The notes: generated by a model from the letters alone, not told the origin. A stretch of DNA of 64,000 bases from Branchipolynoe longqiensis (GCA_030323885.1 CM059187.1:90473121-90537120), one strand, 5' to 3'; positions 43,162-54,170 are shown, numbered from the stretch's first letter. Program-made: numbers and translations.

Positions 43162-43186
43162 GTTATTTACTCCTGTCTGTTTCCAG

Positions 43187-43269
43187 AATTGGAAGGCGGT
43201 TCGCCATGGTGGCTTTCATGGGCGTCTCCTTCACTGCTCTCTTTGCCATTTTTGTCATCATTCTCACTG
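43187..43269 (+). CDS. SLC22 transporter exon 7 (TM9)
   Basis: Codon 364 (Arg, completed) and residues 365-391 plus one base. R-I-G-R-R-F matches the family's cytosolic G-R-R turn (R-x-G-R-R), followed by TM9 (A-M-V-A-F-M-G-V-S-F-T-A-L-F-A-I-F-V). The acceptor is 'ctgtttccag' and the donor 'g|gtaagg', phase 1. Found by motif because it is only 83 bp. Confidence 0.87.
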
Positions 43270-43414
43270 GTAAGGGGCCATCAAAAGTTGTCAACATGTT
43301 CAAGGTCCTGCAAAGAGTACTACTTTCCAACCCCAACCTCCCCACCCTCCATCCCCTTTAAAGTAGTACAGATCAACATGCGATTAAATTTATGTTATTA
43401 GTGTAAATTAAATA

Positions 43415-44125
43415 TTGTCATGGGGGTGATGAAAACGGGAAATATTGCGCCTAGAGCAGGACTCGAATCCACATCTCTTTGTATTCCGGGCCAGTGTGCT
43501 AACCATTTCACCACCTAGGCTCCCTGATGTCACCGCACTACCCATGCCTACCTGTCTATGCGGCTCCTTGCCTGAGAGGTCAGTGCAGACCATTACACTC
43601 GTCCCCCTGGAATTGTAAGTCTTTTAATGCTTACAATTACATACATACAGGCAATGCACTTACACATACATACACAGGGTAGGTTCAACAACCATACAGC
43701 GCGTAGCTTGTTCAGGATCATGGTCACGGCAACCAGTGTCATTGGTTTGATGAAAACGGGAAATATTGCCCCTCGAGCAGGACTCAAACTGACATCTCTT
43801 TGCATTCCGGGCCAGTGTGCTAACCATTAAACCACCTAGGCTCCCTGATGTCACCGCACTACCCACGCCTACCTATCTATGCGGCTCCTTGCCTGAGAGG
43901 TCAGTGCAGACCACTACACTCGTCCCCCTGGAATTTTAAGTCTGTTAATGCTTACAATTACATTTAATGCTTACAATTACATACATACAGGCAATGCACT
44001 TACACATACATACACAGGGTAGGTTCAACAACCATACAGCGCATAGATTGTACAGGATTGTACACTACCCATGCCTACCTGTCTATTCGGCTCCTTGCCT
44101 GAGAGTTCAGTGCAGACCACTACAA
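43415..44125 (-). repeat. SINE2 tandem composite, second locus
   Basis: Units at 43415-43600 and 43715-43925 plus a partial third (44060-44125), with the same spacer between them as at 19134-19640. B-box complement 'aggactcgaatccacatctc'. Confidence 0.85.
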
Positions 44126-44844
44126 TATCAACATTTTACTAAACGATGAAAGTCGCACATTACTGACCCCTCCCCCCCCCCCATTGTATGCCTTGTATGA
44201 CGGTGAAAATGTTAGCAACTTTGGAAGGCCCTTAAGTAACTACCTAGATCAGAGGCCACATCAGAGCGTGTGACTAGTGCTGACACGCCTGCCGTATGTG
44301 CCGTAGACTAGCAATGGGATATGGGCTGTGTGCTCACAGTTTTATAAACTGACGTCTTCTCTCAGTATTATAACATGGACCATCTACTTTCAGGAATTAT
44401 GCAGTAGTTCTTTTGTTAGCGTTCATGACGTCATTAAAATAATGGTTGCCTATTCAAAATGGTTGTTGTGGGAAATGCAAATCATGGTTGTTTTTTTTCA
44501 ATACTATGATCACTGCAACGAGTTACCTTTTCAGATGTTTCGGTCACATATAATATAGTCCATGTTATATTATTAGAGGAACTCATTAATTTAGGTGTAC
44601 ATGGTGCTACTATAATGCCCATACTAACGTTATTTCTTGGCAGCCACAGTGATTTTAAATGGGTTAGATGTAGTTACAATCACTCCTCCAACTCATTTGG
44701 TCCATTTCCGCTATATATATAAAATATATTGAAAAGTGTGTCTTTCAGTGTTTTAATGCCTACTTATTGTGAGTCACTTTATTATTTGCAAATAAATCCG
44801 ACAGCATGTGTTGCTAATGGCATTAGCATAACAAGATAGCAACA

Positions 44845-45475
44845 GTGCAATGTGTACAATATGACATGTGCAATATAACATGTGCAATATAACATGTGCA
44901 ATATAACATTGCAATATAACATGTGCAATATAACATGTGCAATATAACATGTCTAATATAACATGTCCAATATGACATCTGCAATCTAACATGTGCAATA
45001 TAATGTGTGCAGTATAAGAATTCACATGTGCAATATAACATGTGAAGTATAATGTTGCAATTTAATGTGTGCAATATAACGTGTGCAATATAACATGTGT
45101 AATATAACATTGTAATATAATATGTACAATATGACATGTGCAATATAACATGTACAATATAACATGTACAATATAGCATGTGAAGTATAATGTTGCAATA
45201 TAATGTGTCAATATAACGTGTGCAATATAATATGTGTAATATAACATTGCAATATAATATGTACAATATAACATGTGCAATATAACATGTACAATATAAC
45301 ATGTGCAATATAACATGTGCAATATAACATGTGAAGTATAATGTTGCAATATAATATGTACAATATAAAATGTGCAATATAACATGTGTACTATAACATG
45401 TGCAATATAACATGTGAAGTATAATGTTGCAATATAACATGTGCAATATAACATGCGCAATATGACAGGTTGCAT
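44845..45475. repeat. 14 bp minisatellite
   Basis: About 45 copies of 'aatataacatgtgc' with variants ('aatgttgcaatataa', 'aatatgtacaat'). Long minus-strand frames with periodic C-Y-I-A-H-V-I-L-H-M-L-Y peptides come only from the repeat and are not genes. Confidence 0.95.
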
Positions 45476-45989
45476 AGCACAGAATATTTGTATACAACAC
45501 ACATCAAATGTGACCTAATTAATAATCGTTCATTTGGAATTGCCATGAACATGCTGCTGGACTGGTAAGCTGCAAAGCAGTCCATTGCAGTACAGCCTGC
45601 ATTCTTTGGCCCTTCTCAACAAAACTAATCCCAGCCCGCCTGAAGCAAATAACCTTCAGTCTCTGAGAAAAGCGGGAGGTGACACAGTAAACTGACACAT
45701 ATAGAAATTAGTTGGTCCCCAATCAGAAGTAACTTCACAACCACTGCTGGGGCTCGCTAAATTAAATATGGAAGAGTATGGATATTAACTTTGCAGTTTG
45801 CATTTCAAGCTGTATACAGAAAATAGAGTACGCGCCGAGCACCATTTCAATATGCATTGACCGGTAGCCAATTTTATTTTGTTTTTTAATTAGTGTAAGT
45901 TTACCCTTTTTTCTGATCATATGATATTGTATCTAGGTAGGAATAAAACTCTATTTATTTGTAAATAATGTAGTAGTTTGTATTGACCC

Positions 45990-46145
45990 AACAGGCAAGG
46001 AGCCACATAGACAGGCAGGCGTGGATAGGGTGTTTGCATTAAGATGCCTAGGTAGTGGAATGCTTAGCATACAAGCCCCGGAATGGCAAGAAGTTTGGGT
46101 TCGAAACCTGCTCTAGGCGCAATATTTCCCATTTTCCCCATCCCA
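45990..46145 (+). repeat. SINE2 copy, diverged
   Basis: Body 'ggcaaggagccacatagaca', head 'gatgcctaggtagtggaatg', B box 'tttgggttcgaaacctgctc'. Confidence 0.8.
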
Positions 46146-46405
46146 ATGACAATAACATATTGAATAAGGGACTTACTTGGACGTTAAAGCAGGGGGAACT
46201 ACCAGAAGGTCTGTTTTCAATGTACAGATGCTTTTTATGTGCTGCCACCTGGTTCTTTTGTGTAGCAGCTATACACACATGTCAGACTGCAGCTACATAC
46301 ATGTTCAACGTGCCACTGCACATTCCGACCACAAATTGGACTCCTCAGTCATCCATAAGTTCACAACAAATGAGTTGCTGTCGTCGTCGCCACCGATGGT
46401 CAACT

Positions 46406-46765
46406 AGTATAGGAGGGTTCTTTTGAGCGTAAAATTGCGTAATCCTGGCTCTGAGAGAGTCCATTGACCTTAGATGCCCCCTGCGAGAGAGTCCATTGAC
46501 CTTAGATGCTCCCTTCTGAGAGCGTCCATGTGTTGTGTGTCCTTAGATGACCTGTTTGTCCTTAGATGACCTACTTTTGATCCATACATACATGCACGAT
46601 TTAATGCTAATGACAATACTAATGCTAATGTGAACAATGGAAACAATGATATGGTCAGCTAATCTAAGGTCAATGAACTCTCTCGCAGGGGGGCATCTAA
46701 GGTCAATGGACTCTCTCAGAGCCAGGAGTACGTTAAGTGTATGCTCAAAAGAACCCTCCTATACT
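46406..46765. mobile_element. Foldback element with about 95 bp arms
   Basis: Ends 'agtataggagggttcttttg' and the complement ending at 46765, with arms that continue through 'gagagagtccattgacctta'. ACT stands on both sides (46403-46405, 46766-46768). The left arm contains a local duplication of 'agagagtccattgaccttag'. Confidence 0.8.
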
Positions 46766-47142
46766 ACTGACAACCAAGAAGAAGACTTACTGGCTACATG
46801 ATACAAATTGGTTCAACGCAGTATCAACCATATTATTAATCAGTGTGCATATTTCTATATTGTTATGAAGAATATTTTGCTGAGCAGATAGTTAACATAT
46901 GAATAATATTCATTCTTTTGTTAGTTCCATTTTAAATTAGATATCGCACATGTTCCTTGAATAAATATATCAAATGATAAAATACTATAGGAAATAGTTT
47001 TACCAGCATTACATGGGTCATTGGCTAATATTTAAAAGATTGTTGGTTAGATACTGGAGTATGCCTTGACCACACAGCAGGTGGCGCCATTTGAAAGAAA
47101 TGGGAACGAGATACCAGTAGAATATGATGTTAATAGAGTATA

Positions 47143-47319
47143 CAGTAAAACCTCTCTAAATCGCCGACCTTGGGACCGACTTCAAGTGGTTGATTTAGGG
47201 AGGTGGTCGGTTGATGGAGTTAGAATATAGTTACAATGGTATTGTTGGGACCCAAATAACGCGATCGATATAGGGGAGTGGTCGATCTGTGGAGGTGGGA
47301 GGTTAGGGAGGTTTTACTG
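47143..47319. mobile_element. Pogo/Tigger-like MITE
   Basis: Ends 'cagtaaaacctctctaaatc' and 'gggaggttttactg' with TA on each side (47141-47142, 47320-47321). A CAGTxxAACCTC terminus with TA duplication is the known pogo/Tigger pattern. Confidence 0.8.
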
Positions 47320-47504
47320 TATATGGGATAGAAGTGAGAGGAATAATGCCATTGTTTATGTTCCCATACCTTCAGTATAGGGCACTTAAATGTATATATA
47401 CATATATATATATCACATATATATGCATAATTATATATGTATGTGATGCCTATCGCATAGTAAGTAGCTCAGTTTGAAGATAGAGTTAACTATGAATTCT
47501 ATTC

Positions 47505-47820
47505 TAAGGGGCGCATTCCTTACAAGCGGCATGCGGTATGCGAATGCGAATGCGGAAAAACATCGAAAAGCATCTAAATCAATGGGGGTGATTCCTTACA
47601 CGCGGTATGCGGTATGCAGCATGCGGCATGCAAATACTGAATCGGTCCATGTAGCGATCGGTGCGGCATGCGAATGCTGCTGCGTTTGCCATAGAGAACA
47701 GTGGTGAGGAAACCTGACATTGTGTGTGGGTGTGGGTGTGGGTGTGGGTGAAAGGACCCATCCCGTAAGCACACCGCATGCCGCATACCACGTGTAAGGA
47801 ATCCTAGCTTAATCCATTAT
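47505..47820. mobile_element. Foldback element (gcggtatgcgg type)
   Basis: Left 'gcattccttacaagcggcat' pairs with right 'gccgcataccacgtgtaagg'. An internal partial repeat ('gattccttacacgcggtatg') begins at 47590 and the (gggtgt)n stretch near 47730 lies inside. Related to 22545-22908. Confidence 0.65.
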
Positions 47821-47959
47821 GTGATACATTTCACACGCTGAATGTTGCGTAGTAACCAAGCAACCGTGATATGCCTTCCACATCTTATATCGCAACAATG
47901 TCTATGTAGTTGTAACAATTCGCCGTCACTTGTTCCAATAGTCAACTGATTGTTTCCAG

Positions 47960-48080
47960 GCAAAGACAAGACTCTTCCTGAATTGATATTGGTTCTGTCA
48001 CTGATTGGTAAATCATCAAGTCTGGCTTCCACTTACAACGTCCAGATATTTTCTGCGGAGCTTTTTCCCACCGTCATCCG
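47960..48080 (+). CDS. SLC22 transporter exon 8 (TM10-TM11 region)
   Basis: Codon 392 (Gly, completed) and residues 393-431 plus two bases. P-E-L-I-L-V-L-S-L-I-G-K-S-S-S-L-A-S-T-Y-N-V-Q-I-F-S-A-E-L-F-P-T-V-I-R. The family signatures L-x-G-K (TM10) and E-L-x-P-T-x-x-R (after TM10, before TM11) are both intact. The acceptor is 'ttgtttccag' and the donor 'cg|gtaggt', phase 2. Confidence 0.93.
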
Positions 48081-49528
48081 GTAGGTGCCTGAATTCACAG
48101 AATGAGTGGTCTAAGGGGTCCTTCACAATTAGCAATATTTTCACAAGTGTACCAAGCATATATACTTGTTCATGACCCCTTCCCATTCTCCCACAAAATG
48201 TACAAGAAAAATGCTGATATTTTACCATAATTGAACCGATATTTCTTTAGTCTTATTCTAATATTTCTTAATGCCCGGCCGCGTTTGGGACACCAGATAA
48301 TATTAAAAACTCTCCCCCTTCATATCACCTGTGATGCTGTTATTCAAATACCGACCATCAACTCAGTAACCAATACTAAGGAAGAATGAAGACAAGTCAC
48401 ACAGATAAACAGAGTGTCTGAGGTTTCTGCTCAAGAGTAGATATGTCTCACTCACTAGCCAGGAGTAGAGTGATCTCTCTTCAGTGTGTCTGAAGCAGAA
48501 TCTTGAATAATTAATGAATCTCAAAATGAGGCTAGTGTGGTCAGAGAGCCAAGGTAGTGTAGGTGACTGGCAGTCCCACAGTCAGCCAATCAGGCGCCCC
48601 CACAGCTGGGGTGGGAGCCAACCCCCAGTGGAGGTGGCTGTCACTCAACTCATCTGCAGGTGGTGCCCTGAGTGCATATGCAAATGAGGCTGGGGTGGGC
48701 CCGCCCCATGGTCATGGGTAAACAGGTTGTTGCAACAGTTACAATAGATCTCTGTTAATATGACTTTTTCTCCAATTACACTCCTTATGGATGCATAGAG
48801 AAACATGTCAATAATCATGTACTGTCTTCTTATATAGGAACATCTCTTCAGTAATCTCAGGCATCATATATAACATATATTTCACATCACTCATTATCAT
48901 GTACACTGGGAGTGGGATACTATTGCTTTTAGTTTACATAACATTGTCCCCACTCCGTCGCCCAAGAATAATAATGCCTTCTGCCAATATATAATTCTTA
49001 ACCGAAAATCCGTATATTTTTACATTATGAAGCATATGGTCAGTTCTAATCCCTTCTCCACCAATGTATGGCTTGTATACTTGTGGAAATGTTGATAATT
49101 TTGTTGGAACCCTAACCTAGTAGGCAGGGACTGATCAGTCCAGAGTCATTACCCCATGGCTATTCTTAACAGTTCTAACTGCAATGTATTTGATACTTCT
49201 AGAATATGAATATTTTAAAATATATTGAATGTACATGTAAGGAATAATCATTGAAATCATGTTACCATACATTTAAGTCTAGTCACTGCATGCATTAACA
49301 ATCATGCATTCATAAGATACGTAGTTAGATGAAAGCATCAACTTTAGTGAAAACGGAACACCTATTGAGATTTAATTATAAATTAGTGCGCATTTATTTC
49401 TGCATAGAAGGAATATTAAATCGATTAAATAGAACTTATCAGTGCAGACGCCTATGGTGTCCAACCTTTTGATATGCACACCACAATTAAGATTTGTGAA
49501 TTAGTGTGTGCATTGTTTGTATTTATAG
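48081..49528 (+). other. SLC22 intron 8
   Basis: No SINE or MITE recognised. 48290-48760 is more GC-rich and contains 'gggacaccagataatatt' and 'ggtggtgccctgagtg', which have a passing likeness to LTR and primer-binding-site sequence, but no paired LTR was found. Confidence 0.5.
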
Positions 49529-49601
49529 AACGGTTGGCTTGGGCTCTGGGTCGACTGCCGGGAGGTGCGGAGTGATGCTCGCACCTGCCCTCGTGTATTT
49601 G
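49529..49601 (+). CDS. SLC22 transporter exon 9 (TM11)
   Basis: Codon 432 (Arg, completed) and residues 433-456: T-V-G-L-G-S-G-S-T-A-G-R-C-G-V-M-L-A-P-A-L-V-Y-L. It matches the family pattern R-N-x-G-x-G-x-x-S-x-x-x-R-x-G-x-x-x-x-P with Thr in place of the usual Asn. The Arg before C-G is the conserved TM11 basic residue. The acceptor is 'tatttatag' and the donor 'ttg|gtaggt', phase 0. A SINE3 begins 16 bp after the donor. Confidence 0.88.
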
Positions 49602-49617
49602 GTAGGTACTATGATCT

Positions 49618-49915
49618 TTTTTCTTGAAGATTTATACTGCCTATCATGGATTAGTCTGAATCGACTTGTTTTCACCATTAGACAGTTTGTTGATAGAAAG
49701 CCTGAGCCTACACTTTTACCGACCCAAGAGATTTTTAGCGTCCCACACCACATAGACATGGTATGAGAGCAACTGGCCTTTGATGATGCTGTAAGTTCTA
49801 CACAGTGGTGGAAATCCAAATTGGCAGAAGTGGGGCACGGGGAATCGAAACACCAACCTTCAGATTAGGAGTCCGACCTAGAAAAAAGTCACTCTAACCA
49901 CTCCGCCACAGAGAC
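49618..49915 (-). repeat. SINE3 copy 16 bp after exon 9
   Basis: Tail complement 'ttgaagatttatactgccta', body, and head complement 'ctctaaccactccgccacag'. It inserted in reverse just past the splice donor. Confidence 0.88.
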
Positions 49916-50129
49916 CACCATCTATGTGGTTAGGGGGCGCCCAAAGTTGTCTTTTAGGGTCGTACAAAGCATACAACAGGGGGATGGAGGTTGTCAGTAA
50001 ATACAGTTTCATTATTTGATCAAATGTTGGTATTTTTCGTTATATTTTGTTGTTATTGTACATTAGTTGATTTAACAGTGGAATTTTCAATCACGGACAA
50101 TTGGTCTTCCTCATTCCACTGGTCCTTAC

Positions 50130-50330
50130 CCTCTCTCCTTACTCCGTACTGATATGACTTTAAATGTTGCTAGGACGTAAAACAACAAACTAACAAACCT
50201 AGTAATGCTGAATGCCAGGCTATGTAGTGACAATGTGTCAATTTGTAAGTTATTGGCTTGGCTCGACCCGGGGATCTGAATCCCATGACCAAAACTAGAG
50301 GCGGGCACTCAACTCATTCGGCCACCCCGT
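50130..50330. repeat. SINE1 fragments, rearranged
   Basis: Plus-strand tail at 50145-50200 ('ttgctaggacgtaaaacaac') followed by a reversed head ('ctcattcggccaccccgtct'). Confidence 0.6.
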
Positions 50331-50476
50331 CTGGGTCTGTAGTGAAATGTTGATGTATTCTACTTTCGGGAGAAGGGCGGCAGGTCTGGAAAAGTGGTGC
50401 TCCGTATTATCTTGAAAATGTTGACAACATTAGACAGCCTTTTAGTGAACAATAAATCAAAGTAATACATTACTAA

Positions 50477-50749
50477 TGCCTGGTACACACCTCCCGTATA
50501 AAACCTAAAACTGCCCGTTCGTGACTAAGATTGAGTTTTAGTCAGTTTCAATCTTTAGGTGTGTGACCCCCTAACACAGCTGAGCCTTCCGATTCGCGAC
50601 TTAAAACTCAGTTTTAGGGCTTAAGACTGGAATCTTATAAGATTCGAAAAATGAATCGGGCAGTTTTAGACGGGAAACGGGACGGGTCGGGTTGTGACGG
50701 GCAGTCAGTTTTAGTGCATGAATCATATACGGGAGGTGTGTACCAGGCT
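50477..50749. mobile_element. Harbinger-like MITE
   Basis: Ends 'gcctggtacacacctcccgt' and the complement 'acgggaggtgtgtaccaggc'. TAA on both sides (50474-50476, 50750-50752) suggests a 3 bp target duplication, the PIF/Harbinger pattern. No frame inside. Confidence 0.75.
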
Positions 50750-50799
50750 TAACACGCATCCCCTCCGTTCGCCTTCCCACAACTCGGGAAATGGTTTGA

Positions 50800-51055
50800 T
50801 CAGTATCCAAATACTGTGACTGAGTGGCATATCGGCTGATGGGCCTACACCCGATGGCAGGGCCTTCAAATGGGACAGCATTAATAAGCCCAAGTCAATA
50901 CACGTCCTGTTTTGAAATTATATGTTGCTAGGTCATAAAACTCCAATACACAAAAACAGGCATCGAATGGTATGACTGGTCATAGTGCTGGCGGTCTGGT
51001 CTCCCAGTGGGGCAGCACTATAAAGTATCCATGAGTGCGCACTATCACAAGTCGG
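50800..51055 (+). repeat. Diverged SINE1 pieces
   Basis: Two partial bodies: 50805-50945, ending 'gctaggtcataaaactccaa', and 50960-51055 with 'ggtctcccagtggggcagca' and 'gcgcactatcacaagtcggt'. Confidence 0.65.
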
Positions 51056-52300
51056 TATGGTGAGGCAAGACGCACCCCTTAAAGGAGAATTGGTATATTT
51101 TTGTTCAAACATGTCGTTTTGGTATTCTACTGCCACCATATATTTTCTATGTATTCCTGGGTTTTCCTGATGAAAAACAACATTAACATGTGTGCATTTT
51201 GTAAACACAATTTTTTATTGAAAAGGGCGTCTTACCCAGGCCTGGGTCAAGACGCCCCCCACGGACATCTTGGCCCAGTTTACATGAAATGAAACCTTCA
51301 ATTTTAAAGCTGCATAGTCCGATGAAGCATCAAATTTTCTAAACCAAAACAAGTATCTCAATTTGATTCTACATATCTAACTTAAATACTGGTGCACTTG
51401 TCACTTTGTCACCACATAGAAGGGGATACTGAGGCAATTTAATAGAACCTGTTATTGCAGAAACCTATGGTGTCAGAGTTGTTAAAGCTTGCCCAAACTA
51501 ATTTTGCTTGTTTGCACTTCAAATATCTCAAAAGTTAGCTATTTAAAATAAAGGTTACTTCAAGTGAAAGTAGGGTAGAATATAACGATCATCCTATTAT
51601 GTTTATCTCAGAATATGACAGAAACTCAAAACCCATCGGACTATGCAACTTTAATATAACAAGAAAAACTTAACATGATCTTGTATCAAATAAGCGTGTA
51701 TGGATAATGTTTTTAACAGCGTATATGCTATACTGTGTTAGAGTTGAACAACATCTATTTACATTTTTGATTTTGATCTTATATAAATTGAGCAACGCAT
51801 TAAAATTACTCCATGGCCATGGAATTCAAAGGCACATCCAAGACATCATTTTAACATACACAATGAATACAAACAGGATTGTATTGATTATATTCAAGAA
51901 GAAAAAAATAGTATGTTCTGCACTAAATATGGGGGGTGTCTTGGCCCACAGCAAAGTGGGGCGTCTTGCCCCACTATATACATGATTACATAACTGTCCA
52001 TATATATCGGAAGAAATGTTTACGTCATCATGTTCCAACACTAATTTAAAGCAGATGAATGATGCATATTTAATCAATTTCTGATTCATATACACTATTT
52101 TTTGTCTTTTCACAACAACATTTATTATGGCTTAGAATATTTACATCAAACAACTATAATAACATAAAATGCATATATTTTTATTAACCAATGATTTATT
52201 CTGCCTGTGATTTTGTAGAGTGTTATTACCAGGTGTAAACATCATATTCCTTCAGTGGAAAACATCAGGGAGGGTGTCTTACCCCACTCTACCCTACCCG
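51056..52300. mobile_element. Composite element with 'ggggtaagac' ends
   Basis: Left 'gtgaggcaagacgcacccct' and right 'agggtgtcttaccccactct' pair imperfectly, and internal blocks repeat the same motif (51222-51260, 51932-51975). A TTAA-MITE is nested at 51304-51654. No transposase frame seen. Confidence 0.5.
51304..51654 (-). mobile_element. TTAA-MITE, complete
   Basis: TTAA at both ends, inverted ends 'agctgcatagtccgatg' and 'catcggactatgcaact'. Opposite direction to the copy at 22012. Confidence 0.85.
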
Positions 52301-52349
52301 TCCTGCTATGATCTTAAATGTAGCCAGGACGTAAAACTCCAACAATCAA

Positions 52350-52709
52350 CAAACAATCTAACCAGACGGGATGGCCGAATGAGGTAGAGCGTCCGTTTCC
52401 CGTGCTGGTAGATCATGGGGTCGTGGGTTCGAACCCTGGTCGAGTCAAACCAATGACTTAAAAATTGATACTTGTCGCTTCCTAGCCAGGCGCTCGGCAT
52501 TATTAGGACAGGGCAAGGACTGGTGTGCTCACTGTCAGGATAATGTGACTGAGTTGGATACCAAGTCATGGTGCTGGTGGCCTGGTTTCCCAGTGGGACA
52601 GCACTATAAAGTCGCCATGAGTGCGCACTGTCACAAGTCGGTACCCGTCCTGATATGACCTTAGATGTTGCTAGGATGTAAAACAACAACAAACAAACAA
52701 ACAATCTAA
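52350..52709 (+). repeat. SINE1 copy with 12 bp target duplication
   Basis: 'caaacaatctaa' at 52350-52361 and 52698-52709 flanks a full SINE1: head 'gacgggatggccgaatgagg', B box 'gggttcgaaccctggtcgag', body, tail. This is the cleanest copy and the best reference for the family. It ends 25 bp before exon 10. Confidence 0.92.
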
Positions 52710-52734
52710 TGGCCTGTTCGTCTGGTTTCTGCAG

Positions 52735-52938
52735 GGTCACCTGTACGTCTTGGTGCCGTACATTATGGTCGGGACCCTGTGTGCTGTCAGCATACCCTTC
52801 ATCTTACTCCTCCCAGAGACCACCGGTAAGCCACTGGAAGATGTGTACGATGATTGCCCCATCGCCAAGAACGAGGTTCACAACACTGACACACTGGACC
52901 CTCTCAGTGCTTGCACTGATGACGTCACAAAGATATAG
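52735..52938 (+). CDS. SLC22 transporter exon 10 (TM12 and C terminus)
   Basis: Residues 457-523 and stop TAG. G-H-L-Y-V-L-V-P-Y-I-M-V-G-T-L-C-A-V-S-I-P-F-I-L-L is TM12, followed by the family's L-P-E-T-T-G-K-P-L-E-D (L-P-E-T-x-G-x-x-L). The cytosolic tail ends D-D-V-T-K-I, which is a hydrophobic C terminus but not a clear PDZ ligand. The acceptor is 'ggtttctgcag'. The usual motif end of the transporter is complete, so the 3' end of the coding sequence is secure. Confidence 0.94.
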   Translation, partial: GHLYVLVPYIMVGTLCAVSIPFILLLPETTGKPLEDVYDDCPIAKNEVHNTDTLDPLSACTDDVTKI

Positions 52939-53379
52939 CGGTAGTGGTGAGTGCTAAGATGGCTGTCATTGCCACCACCACCAGCCCGCTCTCTTAGGGG
53001 CAGTGGAAGAACTGATGCTCACTGTGCAGCATGCTCTGTGGACAAATGTCTTATACTTTATAGACGATTTCCACCACCAACCCACTCTCTGACCAGTGGC
53101 GGATTAACCATTAGGCTGAGTTAAGCCTAGGGGTCCGGAAGGGATGGTGGCTCGAGAGAATACATTTAAAAAAAAAAAAAGGTTTTGGTCTAATTGAGTG
53201 CACGAGGGGGATGAAGGATCTCCGCGTTTCCGCGATTTTGGGTGGTAGTTTTTTTTTTGTGGTAAATATTTTTATTCATCTGAATACATATTTTGTCAGC
53301 GCCGAGGCACTGGTCTTCCAGCCGTTGGAGCGATCACATTCGATTTGTACAACGTGGAAGTGGAATGTGTTGCATTGTG

Positions 53380-53732
53380 TTAAATTTGCATAGTCCGATA
53401 GTTTTGAATTTCTGCCAATTTTCTGAGATAAATATATTTAATTGGTTGTTATCACCTACCTTACTTTAGTTTGAAGTAACTTTCATTTTGAATGGCTAAC
53501 TTTTGAGATATTTGAAATGTAAACATTCTAAATTGATTTTGGCAAGCATGCCAAAACTCTCACCATAGGCTTATGCAGTAACAGGTTCTGTTAAATTGAC
53601 TCAGTATGTCCTTATATGTGGCAACAAATGTTTAATAAGTGCACCAATATCTAAGTTAGATATGTAGAATAAAATCTAGGTGAAAGTTTTTGTTTTGAAA
53701 ATTTGATGCTTCATCAGACTATGCAGCTTTAA
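53380..53732 (+). mobile_element. TTAA-MITE, complete
   Basis: TTAA at 53380-53383 and 53729-53732, with the family body complete between. Confidence 0.85.
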
Positions 53733-53741
53733 TCTGCCGCT

Positions 53742-54170
53742 GGGAGTTTGACGCCCCTGCCCTGCAGAGTAGTAAACCACTGCCTTGTGGTACAGGTTCT
53801 TGACAGAAGCGAAGGCCAAGAGAGCAAACCCTAAACAGAAAACCATGTCACTGTGGCAGCATCAAGGGCGGTTGATGTATGGAACTCCCTACATCTCCCG
53901 ACGAGCCACTATAGGGACAAATAGTTTTGCACCTGTCTGGACATGTTCTTGCCGGTGTGAGACCTCTAGTTGCTCCCCGAGAGAGTGCCGCTGGTAACTT
54001 GCAAAAGCCAGCAGCACTTCAACACTTTTGGAGGCAGCTTTCATGAAATATGACCCATTCATGGACATCACTCTCACAGCAGAGAGCTAAATGGAGAGCG
54101 ACAGTCAAGTAATGAAAGCAGTCTTTGTCGCATCACGACCGACAGCATGATGATGATGATGATGGTGGAG
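53742..54170 (+). mobile_element. LINE derivative, endonuclease deleted
   Basis: Leader ('gagtttgacgcccctgccct' to 'gcagctttcatgaaat') and 3' end ('cagagagctaaatggagagc' to the (gat)n tail near 54150-54165) match 739-1536 read in reverse. The endonuclease segment is absent. Same parent, independent deletion. Confidence 0.85.

Larger units (their letters stand above)
42250..43186 (+). other. SLC22 intron 6
   Basis: AT-rich start with several 'ttaaattc(c/t)t...aatgaagctgaaa' short repeats (42395-42600), then a SINE1 (42624-42950) and a reversed LINE 3' end (43006-43161) stopping 25 bp before exon 7. Confidence 0.75.
43270..47959 (+). other. SLC22 intron 7
   Basis: Contains the SINE2 composite, the 14 bp minisatellite, a SINE2, three TIR/foldback elements and unassigned AT-rich stretches (44200-44840, 45480-45990, 46770-47140). 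Confidence 0.75.
21617..52938 (+). other. SLC22-family transporter gene (span of ten coding exons)
   Basis: Ten exons join in one frame to about 523 residues: 21617-21918, 23511-23699, 25313-25468, 27040-27116, 29853-30086, 42115-42249, 43187-43269, 47960-48080, 49529-49601 and 52735-52938. All introns start GT and end AG. Intron phases in order are 0, 0, 0, 2, 2, 2, 1, 2, 0. The usual family length is about 550 residues, so only the N-terminal start is missing. The product should be a 12-TM plasma-membrane carrier for small organic ions. Substrate and direction cannot be read from sequence. I cannot assign an orthologue (OCT, OCTN, OAT or orphan). Confidence 0.9.

Noticed and set aside
44845..45475. 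CRISPR array
   Set aside because: Eukaryotic context; repeats are contiguous without unique spacers. The same applies to the 103 bp and 66 bp arrays.
44823..45500. 225-codon minus-strand frame of Cys/Tyr/Ile/His repeats
   Set aside because: Entirely within the 14 bp minisatellite; periodic peptide, no start context or homology.
48290..48980. Possible LTR and primer-binding site in intron 8
   Set aside because: No second LTR copy, no polypurine tract and no gag/pol sequence nearby.
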